The notes: a model not told the origin generated them from the letters alone. A DNA stretch of 64,000 bases from XYD12-FULL-36-8 sp964613805 (GCA_964613805.1 CAZTJF010000014.1:45604-109603), one strand, 5' to 3'. Counted from the first letter of the stretch, positions 44,415 to 53,707 are shown. Made by a program: numbers and translations.

Positions 44415-46008
44415 TGGTATCTTTGGGCTTTATTTTATCATTTGGAAGCGGATAATCAATAGTATAATGAAGCCCGCGGCTTTCCTTCCTTAACTTTGCA
44501 GATTTGATAATCATGTTTGCACAACAAATAATATTACGCAATTCAATTATATCGTTAAAAACCTTTGTCTTTTTATAAAGCTGCTCAATTTCTTCGTGAA
44601 GATTCCGCACTCTTCTGATAGCTCTTTCCAGACGATTGTTAGAACGAACAATTCCAACATAGTCCCACATAGTTTGCCTTACCTCTTTTAAGCTATGTGT
44701 AATTAAAACTAATTCATCGCTGGACAATGTTCCTGAATCATCCCAATCCGGAATTTCCGGAATTGATGATCTGAATTCCTTTAATATTTCTTTAATTTTA
44801 ACTGAAGCACGATGAGCATAAACTATCGCTTCAAGGAGAGAATTACTTGCCAATCTATTTGCTCCATGAACGCCTGTCATTGAAACTTCACCGCACGCAA
44901 ACAATCCGTTGATGGTAGATTGCGAAAACTCATTTACCGTTATTCCGCCACAAGCGTAATGGGCAGCGGGCACCACAGGAATAAAATTTTGGGTAATGTC
45001 AATTTCAGACTCTAAACAAGTTTGATAAATATTGGGGAAATGTTGAATAATATCTTCTTTGGTTTTGTGCGTGATGTCTAAATAAACGAATTCCTCACCA
45101 CTCTTTTTAATTTCTGAGTCAATTGCACGCGCAACGATATCTCGTGGAGCAAGCTCTTTTCTGGAATCATATCTTTCCATAAATGCATCTCCTTGTTTTG
45201 ACCGTAGGATTCCTCCAAATCCTCGTACCGCTTCAGATATTAGGAAGGATGGTCTGCTGGTGTTTTTATTAGGAGAATAAAAAGAAGTCGGGTGAAACTG
45301 TACAAATTCCATATTACTTACCTTTGCTCCGGCACGATAACCAATGGCGAATCCATCGCCGGTTGCAATCATTGGATTTGTGGTATGCTGATAAACTTGT
45401 CCCAATCCGCCTGTAGCTAAAATTGTTACCCTTGAATTGATTGTAACTACTTTTTGCTGATTACCATCCAGAACATAGGCACCCCAGCAGTTTCGTTTTT
45501 CTAAGGGCGAGCATCTTAATGTCGGAATATTATGTTCAGTTATCAAATCAATTGCTAAAGTATTCTCCATAATAACTATATTTTTTTTACTATTAGCCAT
45601 TGTTATTAAAGCTCTTTCAATCTCTTTGCCGGTAAGATCTTTAGCATGTACAATTCTTGCTGCCGAATGTCCTCCCTCTTTAGCTAAATCAAGTTTTCCA
45701 TTTGCTTCAGTGAATTTAGTACCAAGAGCTATTAGCTCTTCAATTCTATCCGGTCCTTCATTTACCATCATCTCTACCGCGTGAGGAGCACACAAACCTG
45801 CTCCTGCAACAAGCGTATCATTAATATGCTTTTCGAATGAATCAGTATGATCAATTACAGATGCAATTCCGCCTTGAGCGTAGTTAGTATTTGACTCGGC
45901 TTTATCTTTTTTTGTGACTAAAATTATATCAGCATAATCCGAAATTTTTATAGCTGCAAATAAACCTGCTATTCCGCTTCCAATTATAAGCACATCAGTT
46001 TTTAACAT
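44392..46008 (-). CDS. nadB: L-aspartate oxidase
   Basis: This flavoenzyme oxidises aspartate to iminoaspartate for NAD synthesis. The 538 residues open VLIIGSGIAGLFAAIKI (FAD-binding), continue with NYAQGGIASVI, the active-site region EFVQFHPTSFY and RGFGGILRS, and HGANRLASNSLLEAIVYAHRA shortened here to its HGANRLASNSLLE core. The fumarate-reductase relationship is evident, but the spacing and the AGGIT block (CGGITVNEF) are those of NadB. It is the last gene of the parA-parB-DUF5683-Yip1-nadB run, 71 nt after Yip1; nadA and nadC are not in the window. Confidence 0.94.
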   Translation of the reverse strand: MLKTDVLIIGSGIAGLFAAIKISDYADIILVTKKDKAESNTNYAQGGIASVIDHTDSFEKHINDTLVAGAGLCAPHAVEMMVNEGPDRIEELIALGTKFTEANGKLDLAKEGGHSAARIVHAKDLTGKEIERALITMANSKKNIVIMENTLAIDLITEHNIPTLRCSPLEKRNCWGAYVLDGNQQKVVTINSRVTILATGGLGQVYQHTTNPMIATGDGFAIGYRAGAKVSNMEFVQFHPTSFYSPNKNTSRPSFLISEAVRGFGGILRSKQGDAFMERYDSRKELAPRDIVARAIDSEIKKSGEEFVYLDITHKTKEDIIQHFPNIYQTCLESEIDITQNFIPVVPAAHYACGGITVNEFSQSTINGLFACGEVSMTGVHGANRLASNSLLEAIVYAHRASVKIKEILKEFRSSIPEIPDWDDSGTLSSDELVLITHSLKEVRQTMWDYVGIVRSNNRLERAIRRVRNLHEEIEQLYKKTKVFNDIIELRNIICCANMIIKSAKLRKESRGLHYTIDYPLPNDKIKPKDTIIQNREL

Positions 46009-46079
46009 TTCTTTTCAATTTCCTCATGAGATATAAAATAATTCTTCTAAAATTTAATGATTATAATTCTTGATTATGT

Positions 46080-46790
46080 TTAATTTGTTAACAAATAAAA
46101 TGATGATAGATATTGTGTAAAATATTGTACAAGGACAAATAATCCGCCCAAAATTATAGAATAAGCAGTACTCTTCGTCAATGTAAACAAAGCAATCATG
46201 GCAAGAAACAATGTCCACAAAATAATTATAACTTCCAAACTAAGCATAATGTAAGCTGCAGTTTCTTTAATTAAAAACGGTGATGGATTGTTTGAAAAAA
46301 TATACCCTCCAAAAAATATTAGTTCCAATGGAAAAATAAATAGTAATGCAATAATATTTGGGAGTAAAGCATAAGATAGAATTGAAAAAATATCTTTTAT
46401 CCTAGTTTTGTTATCATAGAATCTGTTACTGATTTTGATTAGAAATGAAAAAATAAGTATAGTTATCGAAAGAGATGAAAGCACAATTATATAGTTTCTT
46501 AGAATATTGGCGGCAAAGATTTGATTGTCGGGGTTTACTAGATAAAAGAAAATTGTGTTGATGAAATATTTAATGGATACAAAAAGTAAAATAAATACTA
46601 AGAAGTTCTTTTGTTCAGAATAAATAACCCTTGTAAATGCTTTAACCGGACTTTCGATGAGGTATTCAAGAGTTTTCCAGAAATCAATGTTATAAACACG
46701 TTCCCGTAAGTAGGAATCACAGCTTAGGCAAGTCAATTCATGAAAAGGATTTGGAGCATTACAGTTTTTACAAATTACTTCCTTTTTCAT
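46080..46790 (-). CDS. Zinc-ribbon plus Yip1-like membrane protein
   Basis: The 236-residue protein starts with a four-cysteine ribbon, CKNCNAPNPFHELTCLSC (7-24), then a linker and four to five hydrophobic segments in the arrangement of Yip1/DUF-type membrane domains (TRVIYSEQKNFLVFILLFV onwards). Its function is unknown to me. It overlaps the DUF5683 gene by 1 nt (TGATG), so the two are translated together. Confidence 0.7.
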   Translation of the reverse strand: MKKEVICKNCNAPNPFHELTCLSCDSYLRERVYNIDFWKTLEYLIESPVKAFTRVIYSEQKNFLVFILLFVSIKYFINTIFFYLVNPDNQIFAANILRNYIIVLSSLSITILIFSFLIKISNRFYDNKTRIKDIFSILSYALLPNIIALLFIFPLELIFFGGYIFSNNPSPFLIKETAAYIMLSLEVIIILWTLFLAMIALFTLTKSTAYSIILGGLFVLVQYFTQYLSSFYLLTN

Positions 46791-47290
46791 CAGAAATTAA
46801 TTCTTAAATTTAATCTTGGCTGCCTTGTAAAAAAATCTTCTTCAACAGTGAAATCAAAAAGCTGTGCGTCAACATAAGCATCCACCAAGTTTAGAAAGTA
46901 TGTTAACCCCATATAAATAGTGAAGAGGTCCCGTTGATCACGATAAAAAGTTCTAAGCGTTCTAAATTCTTCCCTGCCGGTTTGTGAATATAGTTCCTGA
47001 TTCGATTTGTAATCTTTATTATTCTGGATCCAATTGTAAACCAGCCATGCAGAAATTCCCCAAATTACAGGAGCTTTCCAATAAGATTCGTTATAAATTT
47101 GGCCCGCCCCGGGGATTGCAGCACTCATTAAAACTGCTGTCCATGGCGATTTGGTTGATACAAAAACAGTATCACTTTTTATAGATTTGTCTTCAGCATT
47201 TTCGATTTGAGCAAATGCAGAAGTAAAGATAATTAAAACGAGAAGAAATGTTTTAATGATATGATTTATTGATGATTTCGAAGAGTTCAA
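46790..47290 (-). CDS. DUF5683-family protein
   Basis: Common in Bacteroidota, with unknown function. The conserved part is SPWTAVLMSAAIPGAGQIYN, YWKAPVIWGISAWLVYNW and YRDQRDLFTIYMGLTYFLNL, two to three membrane-associated segments. I place the start at TTG 47290, preceded by GGAAAG at 5 nt, which gives a signal peptide ending in TSAFAQ; ATG 47326 in the same frame would add 12 hydrophilic residues and deepen the overlap with parB. Even so the start lies inside parB by 38 nt. Confidence 0.8.
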   Translation of the reverse strand: MNSSKSSINHIIKTFLLVLIIFTSAFAQIENAEDKSIKSDTVFVSTKSPWTAVLMSAAIPGAGQIYNESYWKAPVIWGISAWLVYNWIQNNKDYKSNQELYSQTGREEFRTLRTFYRDQRDLFTIYMGLTYFLNLVDAYVDAQLFDFTVEEDFFTRQPRLNLRINF

Positions 47291-48200
47291 ACAATCTTTC
47301 CAATTCATCATTAGAGTAATATTCAATTGTTATATCGCCAGAGCCATCATGCCTTTGACGACAAATTACTTTTGTTCCAAAAACATTTCGAAGTTTTTCC
47401 TCAACATCTTTTATATTGGCAGATTTTAAATTGATGGTTGGTCTGTTATTTGTTGAAGTGCGAAGTGTTCCGTTTCTTGATGTCATTTTCTTCATTAACT
47501 CTTCAACTTTTCGAACAGATAAATTTCCATCTACTATTTTCTTCAATGCTTCAAGTTGCAATTCAGGTGAAGGTAAATTTATTAAAGCACGTGCATGTCC
47601 GGCTGTAATCTCTTCTTTTATTAAGCTATCTTGAACTTCTTTTGGTAATCTCAACAAACGGATAGAGTTTGCAACTGTAGTTCTATCTTTGCCGACTTTA
47701 TCAGCAATCTGTTCTTGTGTTAAGCGACATTCTTCCATTAATCTTTTATACGCAAGTCCAATTTCAATTGGATTTAATTTTTCACGCTGGATATTTTCAA
47801 TCAAAGCTAATGCAAGCATTGCCTCATCGCTGTCAACTTTTATAATATAAGCCGGTATTTCTTTGTAGCCGATTTCATGACAGGCTTTTAATCTTCTTTC
47901 ACCTGAAATCATTTGATACTTGTACTGCCCAATTCTTCTTACAGTAATGGGTTGAATCAATCCATTTGATAAAATAGATTTTTTTAATTCTTCAAATGCT
48001 TCCGGTTCAAAATGAATTCTGGGTTGGAAAGGATTTGGTGCTATGGAATCAATTGGAATCTTAGCAAGAATATCTGTTTGCTTTCCATCATCCTTTTTGA
48101 CTTCGGAATAATCTGCTGCACGATCTTCTATAGTTGGAAAACTTTGCTGACTAATTAGTGCATCTAATCCTCTGCCAAGACCTGTTTTTATTTTATTCAT
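47253..48200 (-). CDS. parB: Chromosome partitioning protein ParB
   Basis: This CTP-dependent clamp binds parS and spreads on DNA near the origin. In its 315 residues the N-terminal KIPIDSIAPNPFQPR is followed by the CTP-binding motif SGERRLKACHEIG (about 115-127), a helix-turn-helix region LTQEQIADKVGKDRTTVANS, and a C-terminal dimerisation domain ending ELFEIINKSYH. It starts 1 nt after the parA stop. Confidence 0.96.
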   Translation of the reverse strand: MNKIKTGLGRGLDALISQQSFPTIEDRAADYSEVKKDDGKQTDILAKIPIDSIAPNPFQPRIHFEPEAFEELKKSILSNGLIQPITVRRIGQYKYQMISGERRLKACHEIGYKEIPAYIIKVDSDEAMLALALIENIQREKLNPIEIGLAYKRLMEECRLTQEQIADKVGKDRTTVANSIRLLRLPKEVQDSLIKEEITAGHARALINLPSPELQLEALKKIVDGNLSVRKVEELMKKMTSRNGTLRTSTNNRPTINLKSANIKDVEEKLRNVFGTKVICRQRHDGSGDITIEYYSNDELERLFELFEIINKSYH

Positions 48201-48201
48201 A

Positions 48202-48978
48202 TTAATTTTCGCTAATAATAGTTGAGTTTCTCAGTAATAGTTCAGAAGCTAACGACAAATAATTTCTTGAGCCGGATGAAACAGCATCGTAAAGAATAAT
48301 TGGTTTGCCAAAACTCGGTGCTTCTGAAATTCTTACGTTACGATGAATGATTGTATTAAAGACTTTATCGCCAAAATATTTTCTTACTTCTTCAGCAACT
48401 TGATGAGATAGCCGTAATCTTGTATCAAACATTGTTAATAATACTCCTTCAATCTGAAGGTTTTTATTAAAGTGCTGTCTTACAATGTTTATAGTATTTA
48501 GAAGTTGACCAAGTCCCTCAAGTGCAAAATACTCACATTGAACTGGAATTAAAACTGAATCAGAAGCTGATAGAGCATTTAAAGTCAAAATTCCCAATGA
48601 CGGAGGACAGTCAATTATTACAAACTCATAATCATTTTTTGATTCCTGTAATGCAGTCTTTAACAAACTTTCCCGATAAGGCATTTCAACCATCTCAATT
48701 TCGGCTCCAACTAAATTTATATTGGAAGGAAGAATATCTAAATACGGCATGAATGAGTTTATGATAACTTCATCCATTTTATTTTGACCAATAAGAACCT
48801 CATACACAGACGGCGAATGTTTACTTATATCCAATCCGGATGAAGAATTTGCCTGAGGATCAGCATCAATCAGCAAAGTTTTCTTCTCAGCCGCAGCAAG
48901 TGATGAAGAGAGATTGATGGCTGTTGTGGTTTTACCAACACCTCCCTTTTGATTCGCTATGGAAATTACTTTTGCCAT
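48202..48978 (-). CDS. parA: Chromosome partitioning ATPase ParA (Soj)
   Basis: This MinD-like ATPase forms gradients that move ParB-bound origins. The 258 residues have the deviant Walker A QKGGVGKTTTAINLS (9-23), LIDADPQANSSSGL, and FVIIDCPPSLGILTLNAL. It lacks an N-terminal DNA-binding domain, as expected of chromosomal Soj and not of plasmid type Ia ParA. The ATG is preceded by a promoter at -9 to -37 and has no ribosome-binding site. Confidence 0.96.
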   Translation of the reverse strand: MAKVISIANQKGGVGKTTTAINLSSSLAAAEKKTLLIDADPQANSSSGLDISKHSPSVYEVLIGQNKMDEVIINSFMPYLDILPSNINLVGAEIEMVEMPYRESLLKTALQESKNDYEFVIIDCPPSLGILTLNALSASDSVLIPVQCEYFALEGLGQLLNTINIVRQHFNKNLQIEGVLLTMFDTRLRLSHQVAEEVRKYFGDKVFNTIIHRNVRISEAPSFGKPIILYDAVSSGSRNYLSLASELLLRNSTIISEN

Positions 48979-48986
48979 TCAGAAAA

Positions 48987-49015
48987 GTTATACTTTGTTA
49001 GATATCTTATTACAA
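48987..49015 (-). promoter_or_regulatory. Promoter of parA-parB
   Basis: On the minus strand TTGTAA (49015-49010) and TATAAC (48992-48987) are spaced by 17 nt. The TATAAC ends 8 nt before the parA ATG at 48978, so the transcript should start within 2 or 3 nt of the start codon, and no Shine-Dalgarno sequence is seen. Confidence 0.55.
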
Positions 49016-49037
49016 AAATGAAATTAAAAATACTAAA

Positions 49038-49715
49038 CTAAAGTGTAATCTCCTCTCCAAAATTTAGAACTTTACACGAAATTCCTTTAGCTTCGACATC
49101 ATTTTTGAACTGATTGGGATCAGCATTAATAATCTGAAAAGTATTGTAGTGCATTGGTATTGCTATCTTAGGATTAACTAATTCTACCGCTTTTACAGCA
49201 TCAGTTATTCCCATTGTAAAATTATCTCCAATCGGTAAAAGCAAATAATCAATGGGAGTCATTTCACCAATAAGTTTCATATCATAAAATAAACCTGTAT
49301 CACCAGTGTGATAAATATTCTTATTTTCAATTGATAGGATAACGCCTGAGGGTTCACCAGCGTATTGATTATCAGGTGTTTTAGAACCATGATGAGCAAT
49401 AGTAAACTTAACTCTGCCGAATTCAAAATTATGCCCACCACCAATATGCATATTATGAGCTTTGAAACCATGCTCAATACAATAATTTGCAAGTTCATTC
49501 ACGCAGATGAACATTGAATTGCAACGCTTTGCAATTTTAAATGAATCACCCAAATGATCGCCATGCCCATGCGTAAGAATTATATAATCTGCATCAACAT
49601 CCATGGCTTTTGCTGGTGAAGTGGGATTATCATCAAGAAAAGGATCAATCAAAATTTGTAATCCCTTTTCTGTTGTAATTTGAAACGCCGAATGTGAAAA
49701 ATATTTTAGTTTCAT
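49038..49715 (-). CDS. UPF0173-family metallo-beta-lactamase-fold hydrolase
   Basis: This is a predicted metal-dependent hydrolase. The 225 residues include the HGHGDHLGD metal motif, IAHHGSKTPD, YHTGDTGL and the final PMHYNTF histidine, all as in UPF0173/UlaG-like proteins. A very strong AGGAGG precedes the ATG. Its substrate is unknown. It starts 35 nt after the CHAD gene, with which it may be co-transcribed. Confidence 0.88.
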   Translation of the reverse strand: MKLKYFSHSAFQITTEKGLQILIDPFLDDNPTSPAKAMDVDADYIILTHGHGDHLGDSFKIAKRCNSMFICVNELANYCIEHGFKAHNMHIGGGHNFEFGRVKFTIAHHGSKTPDNQYAGEPSGVILSIENKNIYHTGDTGLFYDMKLIGEMTPIDYLLLPIGDNFTMGITDAVKAVELVNPKIAIPMHYNTFQIINADPNQFKNDVEAKGISCKVLNFGEEITL

Positions 49716-49750
49716 TGCTTTAACCTCCTAATATTTATTAAGGTTTATTT

Positions 49751-50215
49751 TTAAGCATCAATAAGTTTCTTGAATTCTTTCAACTGCTTGCTATGAATGA
49801 ATTTCATTAGTTCAAGTTTGAATTTTGTTTGAAACTTATTTTTTGTGTATTCAATCTTGTTGAAGTCTATTACTGAAGTAATTGCACTATCTGAACTTCT
49901 AAAATTTTTTAGGTCTTGTTTGAGGACATCTAAATCCCGGATTTCACCGCTTAAGTCTTGAAGGGAAGAAATACATTTATAAAAACTCAAATACTTCTTT
50001 CTATTAAAACATTTGATAAAAAGTTCGCTTGAGTACCTAATTCTTCGTAAGACAATTCTAAGCTGATGTAAATTGTCTTCATTCATCTCGTTCAAATAAG
50101 AAGAAACTGAATTCAATAGATTTTCCACTCTATGATGCAGAATTACTTTTGCAGAAGTAGTTAAATCTTTGTTACAAGATACTTTTTTTATTTCCCAGGA
50201 TTTTGTCTTTGGCAT
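49751..50215 (-). CDS. Short CHAD-domain protein
   Basis: CHAD domains bind inorganic polyphosphate through conserved histidines and basic residues. The 154 residues show the family helices ILHHRVENLLNSVSSY, NLHQLRIVLRRIRYSSELF (about 49-67) and LQDLSGEIRDLDVLKQDL (about 90-107). The protein is shorter than many two-repeat CHAD proteins, so it may be a single half or have an unlinked partner. It lies 26 nt downstream of cdaA. Confidence 0.75.
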   Translation of the reverse strand: MPKTKSWEIKKVSCNKDLTTSAKVILHHRVENLLNSVSSYLNEMNEDNLHQLRIVLRRIRYSSELFIKCFNRKKYLSFYKCISSLQDLSGEIRDLDVLKQDLKNFRSSDSAITSVIDFNKIEYTKNKFQTKFKLELMKFIHSKQLKEFKKLIDA

Positions 50216-50241
50216 TTTTTTGCCAAAATGATTTGATAAAA

Positions 50242-51066
50242 TTAATTCGAATGATTAAAAATAGACTGCTCGTTCAACATCTTCCACTTCTTAAGTGTTG
50301 GAGTGCTAAATGCCTTTATCAGTCTTTTTCTGAGTGCTTCTTTTGATAATCCTTTAATTAGTTTTCCCTCTTCGGCAATCGAAATTCCACCGGTTTCTTC
50401 AGACACAATCACAGATATTACATCTGCCTGTTCCGAAATTCCAATTCCTGCACGATGCCTCATACCTAAAGATTCTCCGTCAACCATAGTTGTAGTTGAA
50501 AGAGGAAGTGTACATCTCGCTGCTTCAATGATATCATTTTTAATTATAACTGCTCCATCATGCAAAGGTGAACGCGGATAAAAAATTGCTTTCAATAAAT
50601 CTTTGCTGACCTTGGCATTCATCTCTTCACCTGTTTCTACAAAACCTCTTATTCCGCCTGATTTGATCACGACAAATATTGCCCCATGCTGCAATTGTGA
50701 AAGTTCAAATGTTGCATCAGTAATTGTATAAGCCGATTCAGGTGATTCAGAACGAACAAATATTCTGAAAATTGGATTTCGAGCTAAGAAAACAAGCAGT
50801 CGTCTTATCTCTGGTTGAAATAAAATGATAAACGCAATTACCCAAATACCGGTAACCAAATTCAGTAACCAGCTTAGCGTTCTTAGATTTATAACTTGTG
50901 CAATGAATGAAAGAACAAAAATTATTATTAAACCAAAAAATATTTGAATTGCAATCGTGCCTCTAAGCAAAGTATACAGCTTATAAAAGATAAACGAAAC
51001 TAAAGTAATATCAATTATATCAAGCAGTGTTACACTTAAAAATCCGATTTTAAATAATTCTATCAT
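50242..51066 (-). CDS. cdaA: Diadenylate cyclase CdaA
   Basis: This membrane enzyme makes cyclic di-AMP, which controls turgor, potassium and wall homeostasis. In its 274 residues three N-terminal membrane segments (about 14-36, 39-59, 64-86) precede a DAC domain with the two catalytic motifs, Asp170-Gly-Ala and Arg203-His-Arg. It starts at the base next to the folP stop. The adjacent folP gene recalls the cdaA-cdaR-glmM order of Firmicutes only loosely; no cdaR or glmM is seen. Confidence 0.95.
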   Translation of the reverse strand: MIELFKIGFLSVTLLDIIDITLVSFIFYKLYTLLRGTIAIQIFFGLIIIFVLSFIAQVINLRTLSWLLNLVTGIWVIAFIILFQPEIRRLLVFLARNPIFRIFVRSESPESAYTITDATFELSQLQHGAIFVVIKSGGIRGFVETGEEMNAKVSKDLLKAIFYPRSPLHDGAVIIKNDIIEAARCTLPLSTTTMVDGESLGMRHRAGIGISEQADVISVIVSEETGGISIAEEGKLIKGLSKEALRKRLIKAFSTPTLKKWKMLNEQSIFNHSN

Positions 51067-52215
51067 TTAAATTAAATGCGAAAGTAGTTTACAAACTTGA
51101 ACACCAAACTCAACATTGTGCGTTCTTATCAACCTTGCACCATTTTTTACTGAAAGAGTTTCAACTATTGCTGATGGAATATCTCTGTTATCAATATCAA
51201 GATTAAGAAGTTTTCCCAGAAAGGATTTTCTGGATAACCCAATTAGAATAGGATAACCTAACGATTTAAAATCTCCAAGTCTTTGAATTATTTCCAAATT
51301 ATGTTCCACAGTTTTCCCAAATCCAATACCAGGATCAATAATAATATTTTTAATTCCTGAATTGATTGCAAGTTCAGATTGCAAGTAAAGGAAATCATAA
51401 ATTTCCTCAACAACATTCTCATACACTGGATTGTTCTGCATAGATTTAGGAGTTCCAAGCATATGCATTATAACCAACGAAGCGTTAAATTTTTTAACTG
51501 TTTCCAATATTTTTGGATCATTTCTCAGTCCGCTAATATCATTTATTAAAGCGGCTCCATACTGAAGTACCTCAATAGCAACAAAGTTTTTAGTTGTATC
51601 AACAGAAATGATTGCAGACGGTCTTTCCAGCAAAATTTTTTGAATTACAGGAATAATTCTTTTTATTTCTTCTTCAGCTGAAATTGATTCCGAGCCTGGA
51701 CGTGACGATTCGCCGCCGATATCAATAATCTCAGCTCCGGCATCAATCATTTCGATACCATGTTCAGCAGCAGTATCCACATTAAAATATTTTCCGCCAT
51801 CGGAAAATGAATCGGGAGTTACATTCAGAATTCCCATCACATAAGCAGAACTAAAATTAAATTCCTTTCGTTTTATTTCATACGAAATAGAATCATAATT
51901 TTCATAATTGTTTAAGGTCCTATCTAATAGATTTCTGGTGTTCACCTCATTCGAAATTTTATCAGCAATTTCTTGGAAGAATTTGATGTTACCTAATAAA
52001 AGAATTCTTGAATTATCTGCGCTTTCTTCGTTTGCATAAAAATTTGTGGTTATTTTTCTAATCTCATTTTTCAACTGGCTGAAGTAATCATCCTTTATCT
52101 TTCTGATCTCCAATCCGAATAATCCTTCGTGAAGATTATCCCATGAATAATCATACTTTAGGCGATATCTCTCAAAAATCTTTGGATTTTCTAATTCTAT
52201 TATTTGAGCTAACAA
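51067..52215 (-). CDS. folP: Dihydropteroate synthase with long N-terminal extension
   Basis: This enzyme joins p-aminobenzoate to the pterin in folate synthesis. The catalytic part starts at about residue 124 with YVMGILNVTPDSFSDGG and continues with IDIGGESSRPGS, SVDTTK and IIDPGIGFGKTVEHN. The first ~123 residues (helices IFERYRLKYDYSW, LLLGNIKFFQEIADKI) are not part of the usual ~270-residue enzyme; I do not recognise a domain in them. Start is TTG 52215 with CGGAA 7 nt upstream; the extension is contiguous and open, so it is not likely to be an artefact of start choice. Confidence 0.92.
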   Translation of the reverse strand: MLAQIIELENPKIFERYRLKYDYSWDNLHEGLFGLEIRKIKDDYFSQLKNEIRKITTNFYANEESADNSRILLLGNIKFFQEIADKISNEVNTRNLLDRTLNNYENYDSISYEIKRKEFNFSSAYVMGILNVTPDSFSDGGKYFNVDTAAEHGIEMIDAGAEIIDIGGESSRPGSESISAEEEIKRIIPVIQKILLERPSAIISVDTTKNFVAIEVLQYGAALINDISGLRNDPKILETVKKFNASLVIMHMLGTPKSMQNNPVYENVVEEIYDFLYLQSELAINSGIKNIIIDPGIGFGKTVEHNLEIIQRLGDFKSLGYPILIGLSRKSFLGKLLNLDIDNRDIPSAIVETLSVKNGARLIRTHNVEFGVQVCKLLSHLI

Positions 52216-52274
52216 TTTAGTTTCCGCAAAAAATATTTATTTGACTGATGTAAAAAATTATAAAATAAAAATAA

Positions 52275-52937
52275 TCAGTTGTTGGCTTTGATAATATTTT
52301 TTAATTCGGCTGTTGCGGCTGTGATGTTGTTTGCCTTGAAAATTGAAGAACCAGCAACAAACACATCTACACCGGCTTTTAGTGCTGGTAGAATTGTTAT
52401 TTTATCAATGCCTCCATCAATTTCTATAAGAAAATTTGCATTTAATTTTATTCTTAGTGCAACGAGTTCCTTAATCTTTTTGATAACATTTGGAATGAAT
52501 GATTGACCGCCAAAACCTGGATTGACCGACATGAGTAAAATTAAATCAACATACTCTGCAACATCTTCCAACAATTGAACAGGTGTTGAAGGATTAATCG
52601 AGACTCCGGATTTACAGCCGAGTTCTTTAATCCTATTAATTGTTCGATTCAGGTGAACAACTTCCTCATAGTGAACTGTAAGATAATTTGCTCCTGCTTT
52701 TACAAAATCTTCTAAAAACTTATCAGGATCCTTAATCATCAGATGAACATCAAGTGGAAGATGAGTTGATCTTTTTGCTGCGTCAACGATGATTGGACCA
52801 AAAGTGAGGTTAGGAACGAAATGACCGTCCATAACATCGCAGTGAATCCAATCCGCACCACCTAATTCTGTTAAGCGAATTTGTTGAGCAAGATTTTTGA
52901 AATCAGCCGATAAAATCGAAGGAGCTAAGATAGACAT
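52275..52937 (-). CDS. rpe: Ribulose-phosphate 3-epimerase
   Basis: This pentose-phosphate enzyme interconverts ribulose- and xylulose-5-phosphate. The 220 residues form a TIM barrel with APSILSADFKNL, the metal-binding DVMDGHFVPNLTFGP, DVHLMI, VNPGFGGQSF and EIDGGID. The ATG overlaps the stop codon of the PASTA gene by 1 nt, so translation of the two is coupled, and folP follows after 59 nt. Confidence 0.96.
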   Translation of the reverse strand: MSILAPSILSADFKNLAQQIRLTELGGADWIHCDVMDGHFVPNLTFGPIIVDAAKRSTHLPLDVHLMIKDPDKFLEDFVKAGANYLTVHYEEVVHLNRTINRIKELGCKSGVSINPSTPVQLLEDVAEYVDLILLMSVNPGFGGQSFIPNVIKKIKELVALRIKLNANFLIEIDGGIDKITILPALKAGVDVFVAGSSIFKANNITAATAELKNIIKANN

Positions 52938-53707
52938 TAATTTTCCTCCACTTCATTTTGAATTTTACCATCACCCGATTTGGTTACGAACAAATCCACT
53001 GCATCCCCTGAAAATAGTTTTGTTCCCTGACTTGGATATTGATCTATAATAGTGTTAGGTAATAATGAAAAAGATATTTGATAATTTAATTTTCCCACCT
53101 TAAGTGAGCTGTCTGCAAGTACTTTTTGTGCTTCCATTAATGATTTCCCAATTAAATCCGGCACAGAAATTTCTCCTGTTTCAATCCCAATGCTGACAAA
53201 TACTCCAACTGTTTGGCCCTTTTTAATTGGCGTTCCTTCGACAAATTCTTGATCGAATATCATGTTTTTGGGACTGCTTGATGGAACTTGTTCAACATTA
53301 CCAAGCTGCAGCCCAATTCTCTCCAAAGCAAACTTAGCATCACGTAAAGATTTACCTTTAAGCAGCGGAACAATTACTGTGGGTTCTCCCCCGCTAATAA
53401 AAAGATATATTCTTCTTCCAACTTTTACTGTTGCTCCATCTTCTGGTTTTTGCAGAACTATAGTTCCTTTTGGAAAACTTTCGTTAAATGTTGTATCACT
53501 TATCACTGGGTCTAAGTCATATTCTTCCAAGAGGGCTAATGCTTCTCGTTCATTCATCCCAACAACCCTTGGTACTTTTGTTTCCGCTTTACTTACCCAC
53601 CAAGGTAAAACTAGAAGGTCAAGTATGAGAAATCCAATAATGAATAAAATACTCCCCAGAAAAATTTTTTTAACAATATTATGTTTAAAGTTTTCTTTGA
53701 TCATCAT
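52937..53707 (-). CDS. Membrane-anchored PASTA-domain protein without kinase
   Basis: PASTA domains bind beta-lactams or peptidoglycan stems in kinases and PBPs. The 256-residue protein has one transmembrane segment (about 14-36) and three PASTA repeats: about 40-110 (VPRVVGMNEREALALLEEYD), 111-180 (VPLLKGKSLRDAKFALERIG), 182-250 (VPDLIGKSLMEAQKVL). No kinase or transpeptidase domain exists. It is followed by rpe with a 1-nt overlap. A wall sensor or scaffold is likely; the partner is unknown. Confidence 0.88.
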   Translation of the reverse strand: MMIKENFKHNIVKKIFLGSILFIIGFLILDLLVLPWWVSKAETKVPRVVGMNEREALALLEEYDLDPVISDTTFNESFPKGTIVLQKPEDGATVKVGRRIYLFISGGEPTVIVPLLKGKSLRDAKFALERIGLQLGNVEQVPSSSPKNMIFDQEFVEGTPIKKGQTVGVFVSIGIETGEISVPDLIGKSLMEAQKVLADSSLKVGKLNYQISFSLLPNTIIDQYPSQGTKLFSGDAVDLFVTKSGDGKIQNEVEEN

